Shown piece after piece: positions 49,681-59,272 of a DNA stretch of 64,000 bases. Location: contig CAWJCU010000007.1 in assembly GCA_963841455.1 (NCBI GenBank), forward strand, positions 124,001 through 188,000, given 5' to 3'. The first letter of the stretch is position 1, and each line of letters opens with the position of its first letter. Position numbers and translations under genes: made by a program. This stretch comes from JAWVFM01 sp963841455. Lineage in GTDB: Bacteria; Actinomycetota; Thermoleophilia; Solirubrobacterales; 70-9. Under the pieces are notes generated by a model. It made no database searches, was not told the DNA's origin, and saw only the letters and a program-made list of their open reading frames with translations.

Positions 49681-50811
49681 ATGAGCGTCGACTTTGCCGC
49701 CGTGCTCACGAGGATGGTCGAGGAGCGGGCCTCGGACGTGCACCTGAGCCCCGGGTTTCCGCCTGCGATGCGGGTCCGCGGGCGAATCTCGCCCGTCGAC
49801 GAGCTTCCGCCCCTGAGCCCGCAGGAGACGCGGGAGATCGTCTACGCGATCCTCAACGACAGCCAGCGCAAGCGCTTCGAGAACGACCAGCAGATCGACA
49901 TCGCCTACGCGATCCCCGGCGTCGCCCGCTACCGCGTCAACTGCTTCTTCCAGCGGGGCTCGATCTCGGCGGCGTTCCGGCTCATTCCGCACGAGATCGC
50001 CAGCCTCGAGTCGCTTGGCCTTCCCGCCGTCCTCGCCGACTTCACTCGCAAACCTCGCGGCTTCGTGCTCATGACCGGCCCCACTGGCTCGGGCAAGTCG
50101 ACCTCACTCGCGTCGATGGTCGACCTCATCAACTCCGAGCGCGAGGAGCACATCCTCACGATCGAGGACCCGATCGAGTTCCTCCACGGCCACCGCAAGT
50201 GCATCGTGAACCAGCGCGAGATCGGGGCCGACGCGAAGGACTTCCCCAGCGCCCTTCGCGGCGCGCTGCGCGAGGACCCGGATGTGATCCTCGTCGGCGA
50301 AATGCGCGACCTCGAGACGATCTCGACCGCGCTCACCGCCGCTGAGACGGGCCATCTCGTGTTCGCCACGCTGCACACCCAGTCCGCCTCGCAAACCGTG
50401 GACCGCATCATCGACGTCTTCCCGGCCGCGCAGCAGCACCAGGTGCGGATGCAGCTGTCGATCGCCCTCCAGGGCATCGTCACCCAGCAGCTCCTGCCGA
50501 CGGCCGACGGCTCCGCTCGCGTGGTCGCCTGCGAGGTCCTGGTGCCCACGCCCGCCATTCGCAACCTGATACGCGAGGGCAAGACCCACCAGATCTACTC
50601 GGCCCTTCAGACCTCGGCTTCGGTCGGAATGCAGACGATGGACGGCCACCTCGCCCAGCTCGTGCGGCAGGGAAAGGTCACCCGCGGGCTCGCTGAGCAG
50701 CGTGCTTCGGTGCCCGACGAACTCAGGCGGCTCCTCGGCGGCTCCGTCAGCCCGATCGCGACGACCGGCGCGCCGGCGACGTCGGCGCCTCCGGTGGGAG
50801 TCGCCCGATGA
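49681..50811 (+). CDS. pilT: Type IV pilus retraction ATPase PilT
   Basis: A 376-residue hexameric ATPase that depolymerises pili for twitching movement. Motifs: ERASDVHLSPGFPPAMRVRG at the N-terminus, Walker A MTGPTGSGKSTSLASMVD near residue 135, HRKCIVNQREIG, Walker B with GEMRDLETISTALTAAETGH near 206, and the PilT-specific TPAIRNLIREGKTHQI near 283. About 100 bases separate it from pilB. ATGA overlap with pilC. Confidence 0.95.
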   Translation: MSVDFAAVLTRMVEERASDVHLSPGFPPAMRVRGRISPVDELPPLSPQETREIVYAILNDSQRKRFENDQQIDIAYAIPGVARYRVNCFFQRGSISAAFRLIPHEIASLESLGLPAVLADFTRKPRGFVLMTGPTGSGKSTSLASMVDLINSEREEHILTIEDPIEFLHGHRKCIVNQREIGADAKDFPSALRGALREDPDVILVGEMRDLETISTALTAAETGHLVFATLHTQSASQTVDRIIDVFPAAQQHQVRMQLSIALQGIVTQQLLPTADGSARVVACEVLVPTPAIRNLIREGKTHQIYSALQTSASVGMQTMDGHLAQLVRQGKVTRGLAEQRASVPDELRRLLGGSVSPIATTGAPATSAPPVGVAR

Positions 50812-52037
50812 GCACGTTTGCCTTCCGCGCCGTCGACCTGGCCGGAGTTCCCTCGCGGGGCGAGATGGACGCTTCGTCGAAGTCGGTGGTCTCCGAGCAG
50901 CTCCGCCAGCGAGGGCTGATCGTTCTCGACATCTCGCAGAAGCACGAGGCCTTCAAGCTCGAATCGGTGTTCCAGCGGTTCAAGAGCGTGAACCTCCGCG
51001 CTCTCGCCGTCTTCTCGCGCCAGTTCGCCACGCTCATCGCCTCGGGCATGCCGATGCTCCGCTCCCTCTACACGCTGGAGGACCAGACCGAGGACGAGAT
51101 GCTGAAGCAGGCGGTGGTCCGCGTTCGTGAGGACGTGGAAGCCGGTAGCTCCGTCGCCGACTCGATGGAATCGCAGCCCGGCGTGTTCGACCCGCTCTAC
51201 CGCTCAGTGGTCAGGGCCGGCGAGGGCTCGGGGCGCCTGGAGGAGGCCCTGGATCGGATCTCCTATCAGCTCGAGCGCCTCGACGCCCTCCGCCGGCAGG
51301 TCAAGTCGGCGATGACCTATCCGATCGTCGTCTTCAGCCTCGCGCTCGCGGTGATGATCGTCGTGGTGGCGGTGATCGTGCCGGTGTTCGTGAACATCTT
51401 CAACCAGCTCGCCACGTCCGAGGGCTCGAGCCCTGACCTGCCGATGATGACCCAGATAGTCGTGGGCATCTCCGATTTCGTCACCAACCAGTGGTACTTC
51501 CTGATCGGCGGCACCGCGGTGTTGGTCTACGGCTTCCTGCGCTGGAAGAAGACCGAGCGCGGTCGTGCGCAGTGGCATCGCCTCACGCTTCGGATCCCGC
51601 GAATCGGTGACATTGTCCGCAAGGTCGCGCTCGCTCGCTGGTCGCGCACGTTCTCCGGCACCGTCGCATCGGGCGTGCCCATTCTGCAGGCGATCACGAT
51701 CGCCGGCAACACCGCCGGCAACGCCGTGATCGAGGAGGCGATGGACGACGTCTACGACTCGGTGAAGCGCGGCGGCTCGATCTCGGCGCCGATCGGCCAG
51801 CACGACGTCTTCCCGCCGATGGTCTCCCACATGCTGTCGGTCGGCGAGGACTCGGGTCAGCTCGAGACGATGCTCGACAAGATCGCGACCTTCTACGAGA
51901 ACGAGGTCGACGCGAAGATCAAGCAACTCACCTCACTCATCGAGCCCCTTCTGATCTGCTTCGTCGGCGCAGTGGTCGGCTTCATCGTCATCTCGATGTA
52001 CCTGCCGATCTTCTCGATCTACGACAACATCCGCTAG
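50808..52037 (+). CDS. pilC: Type IV pilus inner-membrane platform protein PilC
   Basis: A 409-residue GspF/PilC membrane protein with two duplicated T2SSF domains (about 75-200 and 278-400) and three membrane helices. Typical motifs: FSRQFATLIASGMPMLRSL near residue 67, VVRAGEGSGRLEEALDRIS near 133, SRTFSGTVASGVPILQAITI in the second repeat, and a C-terminal LLICFVGAVVGFIVISMYLP. Last gene of the alaS-pilC run; no pilin, prepilin peptidase or PilMNO genes follow within the window. Confidence 0.94.
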   Translation: MSTFAFRAVDLAGVPSRGEMDASSKSVVSEQLRQRGLIVLDISQKHEAFKLESVFQRFKSVNLRALAVFSRQFATLIASGMPMLRSLYTLEDQTEDEMLKQAVVRVREDVEAGSSVADSMESQPGVFDPLYRSVVRAGEGSGRLEEALDRISYQLERLDALRRQVKSAMTYPIVVFSLALAVMIVVVAVIVPVFVNIFNQLATSEGSSPDLPMMTQIVVGISDFVTNQWYFLIGGTAVLVYGFLRWKKTERGRAQWHRLTLRIPRIGDIVRKVALARWSRTFSGTVASGVPILQAITIAGNTAGNAVIEEAMDDVYDSVKRGGSISAPIGQHDVFPPMVSHMLSVGEDSGQLETMLDKIATFYENEVDAKIKQLTSLIEPLLICFVGAVVGFIVISMYLPIFSIYDNIR

Positions 52038-52074
52038 AGGCTGCGCCGCTCGGCACACCTACGCTGCCGGGGCG

Positions 52075-52584
52075 CTAGCGGATCGGCACCGTGCAGTCGA
52101 TCGGGTAGAGGGGCGGGTCGAGCGTGCAGTCAGCGCTCGCCAGGCTGATCTGGAAGCGAACGGTGTCCGTGCCGGTCCGCTCGTGGCTCGCGCGAACCGT
52201 GACGTTCGCGAAGCCGCGCTGGTTGAGCGAGCGATGGACCAGCGAGATGAGCCGGCTGCCGCCCCGGCGCCGGTTGGGCTTCCAGGGATGCTTGGCGCGA
52301 TTCCCGCGGAGGTCGGTGTCGGTGACGTTCGGGTCGTAGCGGCCCGGGGAGGAGACGCGCCGGTGCTTGAAGGCGGTGTGGAACTTCACCGAGTCGGTCC
52401 GCCGGGCGAAGGCTTCGAGGACGCGGTCCGGCCCCTGCTGGCCGGGCGCCTCGCTGTAGGTCACCTGGACGAGGCTCGGCGTTCGCATCGGGCGCGCCAG
52501 GGCCGAGGGCAAGAACGCGAGGGCGAGCAGGCCGCCCGCGAGCAGGCCGGCGAGCAGCGTGCGACGACGATGGGACGGGCTCAT
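52075..52584 (-). CDS. Secreted protein of unknown function
   Basis: A 169-residue exported protein from ATG 52582-52584. The N-terminus MSPSHRRRTLLAGLLAGGLL has a twin-arginine-like RRR before the hydrophobic core, then a signal-peptidase site near ALA. The mature part is basic with two cysteines close to the C-terminus (DCTLDPPLYPIDCTVPIR) that probably form a disulfide. No enzymatic motif or known family. It is transcribed divergently from the SDR gene. Confidence 0.65.
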   Translation of the reverse strand: MSPSHRRRTLLAGLLAGGLLALAFLPSALARPMRTPSLVQVTYSEAPGQQGPDRVLEAFARRTDSVKFHTAFKHRRVSSPGRYDPNVTDTDLRGNRAKHPWKPNRRRGGSRLISLVHRSLNQRGFANVTVRASHERTGTDTVRFQISLASADCTLDPPLYPIDCTVPIR

Positions 52585-52603
52585 CGCGTCGCATTCTCCC
52601 CGA

Positions 52604-52609
52604 TATGGT
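52604..52609 (+). promoter_or_regulatory. -10-like box TATGGT
   Basis: TATGGT ends seven bases before ATG 52617; this spacing favours ATG 52617 over ATG 52605 as the true start. Confidence 0.4.
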
Positions 52610-52616
52610 CACGACC

Positions 52617-53459
52617 ATGGGCACCTACCTCGTCACCGGGGCCTCCACCGGGATCGGGCGGGCAACCGTGCTGCGGCTCGACCGCGCGGGTAACCGGGTC
52701 ATCGCATCGGTGCGGCGTGAGGAGGACGCCACGGCGCTCAAGGAGGCCGCCTCCGAGCGCCTCGACCACGTGATCATCGACGTCACCGAGCAGTCGACGG
52801 TGGAGGCCGGGGCCGAGAAGGTACGTGGCCTCACGGACAGGCTCGACGGGCTCGTCAACAACGCCGGCACGGCGATCGCAGGGCCCCTCGAGCTCCTGCC
52901 GATAGACCACTTCCGCGCCCAGATCGAGATCAACCTCATCGGGCAGGTGGCGGTGACGCAGGCCTTCCTGCCGCTTCTGCGGGTTTCGCGCGGCCGCATC
53001 GTCTTCGTCAGCTCGATCGGGGGCAGGATCGCGCTCCCCTTCAACGGCCCCTACAGCGCGTCGAAGTTCGGTCTCGAGGCGATCGGCGACAGCCTGCGGC
53101 GCGAGGTGCAGCCATTCGGGATGGAGGTCGTCCTCGTCGAGCCGGGCGCGGTGGCGACCCCGATCTGGGACAAGGGCACGGAGCGCGCAGACAAGCTGCT
53201 CGAAGGCGTTACTCCGGAGGCGTTCCAGCTCTATGAGAAGCGGCTCACCGCGTTCCGGAAGCTCGCCGGCGAGGCGGGCGCTCGCGGCGTCGACCCGGAC
53301 GAGGTCGCGCAGGTGATCGAGACGGCGCTCACGAGGGAGCGCCCCCGCACGCGATACGTGGTGGGACGCGACGCGAAGATGCGCGCGCGGGTGGCGCGGA
53401 TCGTGCCCGATCGAACCTTTGACAGCCTGATCGCGCGCCAGCTCGGGAAGGGCGACTGA
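52617..53459 (+). CDS. Short-chain dehydrogenase/reductase (classical SDR)
   Basis: A 280-residue NAD(P)-dependent oxidoreductase: cofactor loop YLVTGASTGIGRATVLRL at residues 4-21, NNAGTAIAGPLE near 84, catalytic SSIGG and YSASKFGLEAI near 147 (Tyr-xxx-Lys), and EPGAVATPIWDKG near 178. The C-terminal region ALTRERPRTRYVVGRDA is typical of a retinol-dehydrogenase-like/YbbO-like subgroup. Substrate unknown. Confidence 0.88.
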   Translation: MGTYLVTGASTGIGRATVLRLDRAGNRVIASVRREEDATALKEAASERLDHVIIDVTEQSTVEAGAEKVRGLTDRLDGLVNNAGTAIAGPLELLPIDHFRAQIEINLIGQVAVTQAFLPLLRVSRGRIVFVSSIGGRIALPFNGPYSASKFGLEAIGDSLRREVQPFGMEVVLVEPGAVATPIWDKGTERADKLLEGVTPEAFQLYEKRLTAFRKLAGEAGARGVDPDEVAQVIETALTRERPRTRYVVGRDAKMRARVARIVPDRTFDSLIARQLGKGD

Positions 53460-53462
53460 CGG

Positions 53463-54158
53463 CTAGAGGGGGCGGGGCCGGTAGCGGTAGCCGAACCCGC
53501 GAACGGTCTCGATCGGGTTCACGGACGCGGCGGCTCTGAGCTTCCGACGCAGGTAGCCCACGTAGAGCTTCACGCGCTGCGGGTCGCCGCCGTCATCGCC
53601 CCATGCGAGGCTGAGGAGTTGCGAGGGCGACAGGACCTGATTCGCGTTGTGCGTAAGCGTCCACAGCAGGCGGAACTCGGTCGGAGTGAGGTCGACACGT
53701 TCTCCGCGGACCTCGACCCGCCGCTGGAGCTGATCGATCCACACGAACTCGTCGACGTAGACGGGTGGGGTGGCGTCCACGTCAGCCTGGCGGCGCCGCA
53801 ATAGGGCCTCGACGCGCGCGACGAGCTCCTGGCGCCCGAACGGCTTCGTCACGTAGTCGTCGGCGCCCGAGCGCAGGCCGCGCACCTTCTGTAGCTCCTC
53901 GCCGTGGCCGGTGAGCATGAGGACGGGCACCTCGCTCACTTCGCGGATCCTCGCGAGCACCTCCCACCCGTCGAGCTCCGGCAGCGAGAGGTCGAGCACG
54001 ACCAGGTCCGGGCGCTGCGCGAAGCAGAGCTGCAGGCCAGTCCGCCCATTGGTCGCGTCGAGAGCGTTCATGCCGGCCCTCTCGACGAGCCGTCGGATCA
54101 CGTCGCGCATCTGCGGCTCGTCCTCGACGATGAGAATCGTGGCTGGGTTATCGCGCAT
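53463..54158 (-). CDS. OmpR/PhoB-family response regulator
   Basis: A 231-residue two-domain regulator: receiver (TILIVEDEPQMRDVIRRLVE, phospho-acceptor Asp in DLVVLDLSLPELDGW near residue 53, Thr in VLMLTGHG, Lys in DDYVTKPFG) and winged-helix DNA-binding domain (VDLTPTEFRLLWTL, VKLYVGYLRRKL, ETVRGFGYRY). ATG 54156-54158 overlaps the end of the hybrid kinase gene by 11 bases and an upstream ATG would add 12 unrelated residues. The overlap makes the kinase its likely phosphodonor. Confidence 0.93.
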   Translation of the reverse strand: MRDNPATILIVEDEPQMRDVIRRLVERAGMNALDATNGRTGLQLCFAQRPDLVVLDLSLPELDGWEVLARIREVSEVPVLMLTGHGEELQKVRGLRSGADDYVTKPFGRQELVARVEALLRRRQADVDATPPVYVDEFVWIDQLQRRVEVRGERVDLTPTEFRLLWTLTHNANQVLSPSQLLSLAWGDDGGDPQRVKLYVGYLRRKLRAAASVNPIETVRGFGYRYRPRPL

Positions 54159-56643
54159 GCTCGGCGTCCCTCGATCGGGCCGGGTCGAGCGCACGCTCGA
54201 CGCCGACCAGCAGGTCCGCGGAGGTGAAAGGCTTTTCGATGAGCGTGGCGCCCGGATCGAGATCGGCGGTCCGCGCGATCACGTCGCCCGTGTAGCCGGA
54301 CATGTAGAGGACGGCGATCTCGGGGCGGAGCAACCGCGCGTGGACGGTGAGCTCAGCGCCGGAGAGCCCCGGCATGATCACGTCGGTCAGGAGCAGGTCG
54401 ATCGGCCCGTCGTGCTCTCGACAGGCCTCGAGGGCGCCATCGCCGTTCTCGGCCGGGAGCACCCGATAGCCGTGGCCGAGGAGGATGCGCTCCGCAAGCC
54501 GCCGCACCGGCGCCTCGTCCTCGACCAGCAGGACGACCTCGCTCTCGCCCTTCCGGGTGACCTCGGGCTGCGGCACGGCGGGTAGCCGCTCGGCAGTGGC
54601 GGCGGGCAGATAGATCCTCACCTGAGTGCCCTCGCCGCGCGCGCTGTCGATTGCCACCTGGCCGCCGGCTTGGCGGACAATCCCGTAGACGGTTGCGAGC
54701 CCGAGCCCGGTGCCCTGGCCGCGCGGCTTCGTCGTGAAGAAGGGGTCGAAGGCCTGTGCGATGACTCCCGCCTCCATTCCGCTCCCGGTGTCGGCGATCG
54801 TCATCTCGACGTAACGGCCGGGCGCCAAGGCGAGCCTCGCGATGCTGTCTCCGTCGCCGAACGAGAGGCCGCGGGTCGCGAGGGTGAGCCTGCCGCCCTT
54901 CGGCATGGCGTCGCGCGCGTTGACCGCGAGGTTGACCAGGATCTGCTCGACCTGTCCCGGCCCAAGCCGCACCGGCGGGATGGCAGGATCCAGGCGCGCG
55001 ACGAGGGCAACGTCCTCGCCGAGGGTTCGCCGCAGCATCGCCTCGGTTTCGGCGATCGCGGCGTTCACGTCGACCGACTCGAGCTGCGGCAGGTCGCGAT
55101 GGCTGAAGACCAGAAGCTGGCGCGTCAGGTCGGCGCCGCGCGCGGCCGCCTTTCGGATCTCTTGAAGGTCGCTTCGGGCCGACTCGCCAACCTCGTCGAG
55201 CGCGAAGTCCGCGTAGTTGAGGATCACGCCGAGGAGGTTGTTGAAATCGTGCGCGATTCCACCGGCGAGCTTCCCGATCGCCTCGAGCCTCTCCGCCTGC
55301 CGTAGCTGGAGCTCGAGCCGATCCGCGCGGGCGCGCGCCGTCGCCGCGCTGATGACGTTGGCCGCTGCCTGGAGGAAATCCAGCTCGTCGGCGGTGAACG
55401 ACCGCGGGCGGGTCGAATGCGCGCAGAGCACCCCATACCCGGCACCCGGCCCCTCGATCGGCACGCAAGCGCCGCTTGCGATCTGGTGCTCGCGGAGCTT
55501 GTCGCCCCCGGTGAAGCGCCGCTCGTTCCCGAAGTCCTCGACGATCACCGCGGCCTTCCGCGCGATCGCGAAGCCGGCGTGCGTGCCGGTCACCGGGATC
55601 GCCTCCTCGCCGGCTACCTCGGCGTCCCAGCCAACGCCGCTCCGAAACGCGAGCGACGTTTCGTCGGGGGCGAGCTCGAGGACCTTCGCGTACTCGACGT
55701 TCAGCGTCCTCGCGACGGCCTCGACCGCCTGCGTGACGAGCTCGTCGAGAGCGGCACCGGCGACGGCTCGCCGTCCGAGCGCTGCGATCTCGCGCTGTTG
55801 GGCCGCCCGCGCGTGCAGCTCGTCCTCGGCTCGCCGGCGATTGGTCACGTCCTGCGCGACGCCGTGCATCGCGACAACGCGGCCCTCGCGGCCCCTGACG
55901 GTCGATCCGTGGCTCGCGATCGTCCGGACCTCACCGTCGGCGCTGACAGCGCGAGCTTCCCAGTCGAAGTCACGACCCGACACGAGCGCCCAGCGCATGA
56001 TCGCCGCGACCCGCTCGCGATCCTCGTCATGGATCAGCGCGAGGAAGCCGTCGAGGCCCTCGTCCAGGGCCGCCTGGTTCGCGTCGAAGAGGTCGAACAG
56101 TCCCTCCGACCACGTGAGGCGGTCGCTCACCGCGTCCCAGCGCCAGCTCCCGATGTGCGCGAGCCTCTCGGCCTCGATCAGCGCGGCCTCGCGATGTCTC
56201 AGATCGGCCCACATCCGACGCCGCTCCGCAGCGAGGATGAGCGCGTACCTCAGTCGTCGCTCGTCGATGAGGTCCAGCGGCAGATAGCCGCACGCGCCGG
56301 TGCGAATCGCCGCCAGCATGTCCTCCTCCCGGTACGAGTCGGCGACGAGGACGGTGGGGACGAGGTCGGACATGTCGCCGAGGTCGGCAACCTGGTTGAG
56401 CGCCGCCCTCAGGTCGGTCGAGTCGAGAAGCACCACGGCCCGAGGATCGGTGACGTGCTCGAAGGTCTCGGCGAACGACGCGACCGTGACGACGGGGGCA
56501 TCCGGATCGGCGCGCCGCACGAGCTCCTCGAGCTGCGTCGCAATGGCAGGGGTGAAGCCCGCGAGGACGATCTTGCTCGCGAGCGCGCTCGAGCCCGGGC
56601 CACCTGCCTTGACGCTTGATCTGAGCTTTTCCCCTAGTCCCAT
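54148..56643 (-). CDS. Hybrid sensor histidine kinase (REC-like, PAS, GAF, HisKA, HATPase, REC)
   Basis: An 831-residue soluble kinase. In order: a degenerate receiver-like domain (about 20-145; no clear phospho-Asp context), PAS (about 165-285; SWRWDAVSDRLTWSEGLFDL), GAF (about 300-450), phosphoacceptor KLAGGIAHDFNNLLG near 477, HATPase with QILVNLAVNARDAMPKGG, GRYVEMTIADTGSGM and TGLGLATVYG, and a C-terminal receiver (VLLVEDEAPVRRLAERIL, DLLLTDVIMPGLSG). No membrane helix, so it senses an internal signal or a ligand of GAF/PAS. Start at ATG 56641-56643; longer readings add an Arg-rich stretch unlike protein. Confidence 0.92.
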   Translation of the reverse strand: MGLGEKLRSSVKAGGPGSSALASKIVLAGFTPAIATQLEELVRRADPDAPVVTVASFAETFEHVTDPRAVVLLDSTDLRAALNQVADLGDMSDLVPTVLVADSYREEDMLAAIRTGACGYLPLDLIDERRLRYALILAAERRRMWADLRHREAALIEAERLAHIGSWRWDAVSDRLTWSEGLFDLFDANQAALDEGLDGFLALIHDEDRERVAAIMRWALVSGRDFDWEARAVSADGEVRTIASHGSTVRGREGRVVAMHGVAQDVTNRRRAEDELHARAAQQREIAALGRRAVAGAALDELVTQAVEAVARTLNVEYAKVLELAPDETSLAFRSGVGWDAEVAGEEAIPVTGTHAGFAIARKAAVIVEDFGNERRFTGGDKLREHQIASGACVPIEGPGAGYGVLCAHSTRPRSFTADELDFLQAAANVISAATARARADRLELQLRQAERLEAIGKLAGGIAHDFNNLLGVILNYADFALDEVGESARSDLQEIRKAAARGADLTRQLLVFSHRDLPQLESVDVNAAIAETEAMLRRTLGEDVALVARLDPAIPPVRLGPGQVEQILVNLAVNARDAMPKGGRLTLATRGLSFGDGDSIARLALAPGRYVEMTIADTGSGMEAGVIAQAFDPFFTTKPRGQGTGLGLATVYGIVRQAGGQVAIDSARGEGTQVRIYLPAATAERLPAVPQPEVTRKGESEVVLLVEDEAPVRRLAERILLGHGYRVLPAENGDGALEACREHDGPIDLLLTDVIMPGLSGAELTVHARLLRPEIAVLYMSGYTGDVIARTADLDPGATLIEKPFTSADLLVGVERALDPARSRDAEHAR

Positions 56644-56732
56644 GCTCCGGACCGTCCGAGGCAACCTGCGTTCTCCATCCACTTTGTCGGCATGCGTGAG
56701 CGACCTCTTGAGCTGGCCTGCCGGCCATCGCC

Positions 56733-57882
56733 CTAGGCGCCGGCAGGCGCCCGGAGGCCGGCCGACTGGGTGCGAACGACGGCGTCGGTGGGATCGTTCG
56801 GGCCGATTCCGAAGCCATCTCCGCCGAGGTTCTGCGAGGAGGTCGACGGAAAGCCGATCCTCTGCCATAGGAGGTAGCCGGCCGCCCCGTTGGCGAAGGC
56901 GGCGGTCATCTTTGCCTGAAAGAACCTGGCGCGCCGTTGCAGCGTCGCCGCGCCCACCTTACCCGCTGCCTGGCCGCTCGAGCCGACGTTCGCCGGGATC
57001 CCCGACTCGCCGACCACGAGCGGCTTGCCGAGCTCGGCGCACTCGTCGAGCCGCTGCGCGAGGCGGTTGTAGCCGTCGTCCGGAAGGGCCTTGGTGACGT
57101 CGTTATAGTCGTGGTAGTCGCAGAGATCGACCCGGCCCGCGTGGACGTACTCGTAGTCGGGCCCGGCGAGGCCGCACTGCCCGGACCCGATCGTGCCCAG
57201 CGAGACGAGGTGGTTCGGGATCGACCGACTTGATTGCGGCGGTCACGTCGTCGGCGAAGGAACGGAGCGCTTCCGCGCCGGCCCGCTCCGCCCCCGCGTC
57301 GCAGCCGGATGGCGCGTTGCTCTCGAGCTCGTTCCCGATCTGCCAGAAGGCGATCCTCGAATCGCCGGCGTAACGGGACGCCACCGTGGTCGCATAGGAG
57401 CGGAACGAGAGGGGATAGCCGTAGCCGCGGGCTCGGTAGCCGCCGGAGAAGAAGCCGAGGTCCTTGTCCTTTGCGGAGGGCTCGCAGTCACGCCATTCGT
57501 TGACGAGCACCGGCACGACCTTCAAGCCATGCGCCGAGGCGGCGCTCAGCACTCGATCGAAGGGCGCCCAGTGCTTGCGACTGCCCTGGTAGTAGCTCTG
57601 GAAGAACCACGTGCGCACCACCGTCGCGCCGTCGGCCTGCGCCTGCTTCATCACCGAGTCGAGGCCCGCCTTTGACGTGCTCTGACCGCAGGTGTATCCG
57701 CCCCGCATCGAGGTGAGCTGGTAGTCGTTGAAGCCAACGAAGCGAAACGGCTTGCCGTCGAGCGTGAGGCCCTGCCCGGCCCGCTGCACGTACCCGCTCG
57801 CGTTCGCAGACGCCGGGACCAGCACCGAGACCAGCGCGACGGCGAAGGCCGCGAACCTGAGCCTGTTCCGAACTCCTTCCAC
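56733..57882 (-). pseudogene. Secreted GH5-like glycoside hydrolase with one frameshift
   Basis: A TIM-barrel glycosidase resembling GH5 beta-mannanases/cellulases. GTG 57880-57882 starts a signal peptide (FAAFAVALVSVLVPASANAS); GKPFRFVGFNDYQLTSMRGG follows. The acid/base motif WQIGNELESN is near residue 190. At about 57219 an extra C in a CCC run shifts the frame; the following frame continues PNHLVSLGTIGSGQCGLAG and the nucleophile motif VVGESGIPANVG, ending at 56733. Removing that base gives a complete enzyme of about 380 residues. Confidence 0.8.
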
Positions 57883-57939
57883 GTCCCCAGCGATCGGGGC
57901 GCGGGCGATGAGGTCGGGGTGGGTTCGGTGTGAGCACGG

Positions 57940-57945
57940 TATGAA
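57940..57945 (+). promoter_or_regulatory. -10-like box TATGAA
   Basis: TATGAA ends eight bases before ATG 57954, the preferred start of the acyltransferase gene. Confidence 0.35.
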
Positions 57946-57953
57946 TGCGTGTG

Positions 57954-59211
57954 ATGGATGCCGTACCGCTCACACCCGAGGATCGAGCGATCCTCGACCT
58001 CGAGAGCGACACCGTCGCCGGCCACACTTGCAAGGTCATCGTCATGGGGCCGCCCGCGCCCGGCCTCGAGGAGCTTCAAGAGAGCGTCGCCGGGCGCCTC
58101 TCACACGCGCCGATGCTGGCCTCCAAGCTTGCCGAAAGCGGCGGAACGGAGGCGTGGGTCCCTGCGGATGACTTCGACATCACGCGCCGCGTCGGCGCAG
58201 GTGAGGCCACCGAACCGCTCGACGACGCGGGGCTGCGGCGCGAAGTCGCGCGCCTCTTCGAGCAGCGGCTCGACCGTGGCCGGCCGCTATGGCGCATGGA
58301 CCTTCTCCCGCTTCGCGGCGACCGTGCAGCGCTCGTGTGGCGCATTCATCACGCCCTCGCGGACGGGACCGCGGCAATGCGGTTCGCGCGAGCAGTTCTG
58401 TGGGACGAGGAGACCGCGGTCGCCGACTCGCGGCGGCCCCGTGCAGCCGAGCACGCGCAGCGACGATGCCCGGCGGCGCGGCCATCTGGTGCGCTTCGTA
58501 GAGCGCGAGTTCGGCGAGACCGCCCATCGCTCGCCGTTCGACGCGCGGATCGGGACCCGGCGAGAGATCGCGTTCGCTTCGGCCGACCTCGCCGGCCTTC
58601 ACGATGCGGCGCGCGCGCTCGCCGGGGCGACGATCAACGATGCCGTGCTCACGATCGTCGCGGGCGGCCTTCGAACCTGGCTCGAGCACCATCACGGCTC
58701 GCTGGGAACGATCCGCGTGAAGGTGCCGGTGAGCCTCCATCACGAGGGCGATGACGCCGGAAACCGGGACTCGTTCTTCGCACTCGCCGTTCCCCTCTCC
58801 GAGCCCGACCCCGTCGCACGGCTTCGGGCGGTCCATGCTGCGACCGCGACTCGGAAGACGGAGCACGACGCCGAGACGATGGACGAGCTCCTCCGGCGGC
58901 TGGCGAGCGTTTCGCCGCGGCTCGAGCGTCTGTGCAAGCGCATCGAGGCGAACCCGAGGCGGTTCGCGCTGAGCGTGTCGAACGTCCCGGGCCCGCGGGC
59001 TCCGGTGAGCGTGCTCGGGGCGCCGGTCGAGCGCGTCTACTCGCTGGCTGAGATCGGCCGTCGCCACGCGCTGCGCGTTGCGGCGGTTTCGATTGCCGGC
59101 CGACTGTGCTTCGGGTTCTGCGCCGACCCCGGAGTGGTCGACGACCTCGGCGAGATGGCCGCAGGCCTCGAGGCGGACGCGGCGGCGCTCGTCGCCGCCG
59201 CTTGCCGATGA
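57954..59211 (+). pseudogene. Wax ester synthase/diacylglycerol acyltransferase with one frameshift
   Basis: A WS/DGAT bifunctional acyltransferase, which makes wax esters or triacylglycerol from acyl-CoA. From ATG 57954 the first part carries the catalytic RIHHALADGTAAMRF (HHxxxDG, His pair intact) and continues to about 58435, where an extra base in a GGCCCC stretch shifts the frame. The rest (TINDAVLTIVAGGLRTWL, FALSVSNVPGPRAPV with the conserved NVPGP, GRLCFGFCADPGVVDDL) runs to 59211. Corrected length is about 418 residues, near the family norm of 450. It lies with a reductase, a TetR and a monooxygenase, a lipid-metabolism context. Confidence 0.85.
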
Positions 59212-59272
59212 CTCGCGAAAGCCGAGATGTGTCGTACCGGTCGACGCAAGTCGACGTTCGCGGGATGCGTGG

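Noticed and set aside
52605..52616. ATG 52605 as the SDR start
   Set aside because: It would lie inside the -10-like box and add four residues before the natural GTYLVTGAS opening; ATG 52617 fits better.
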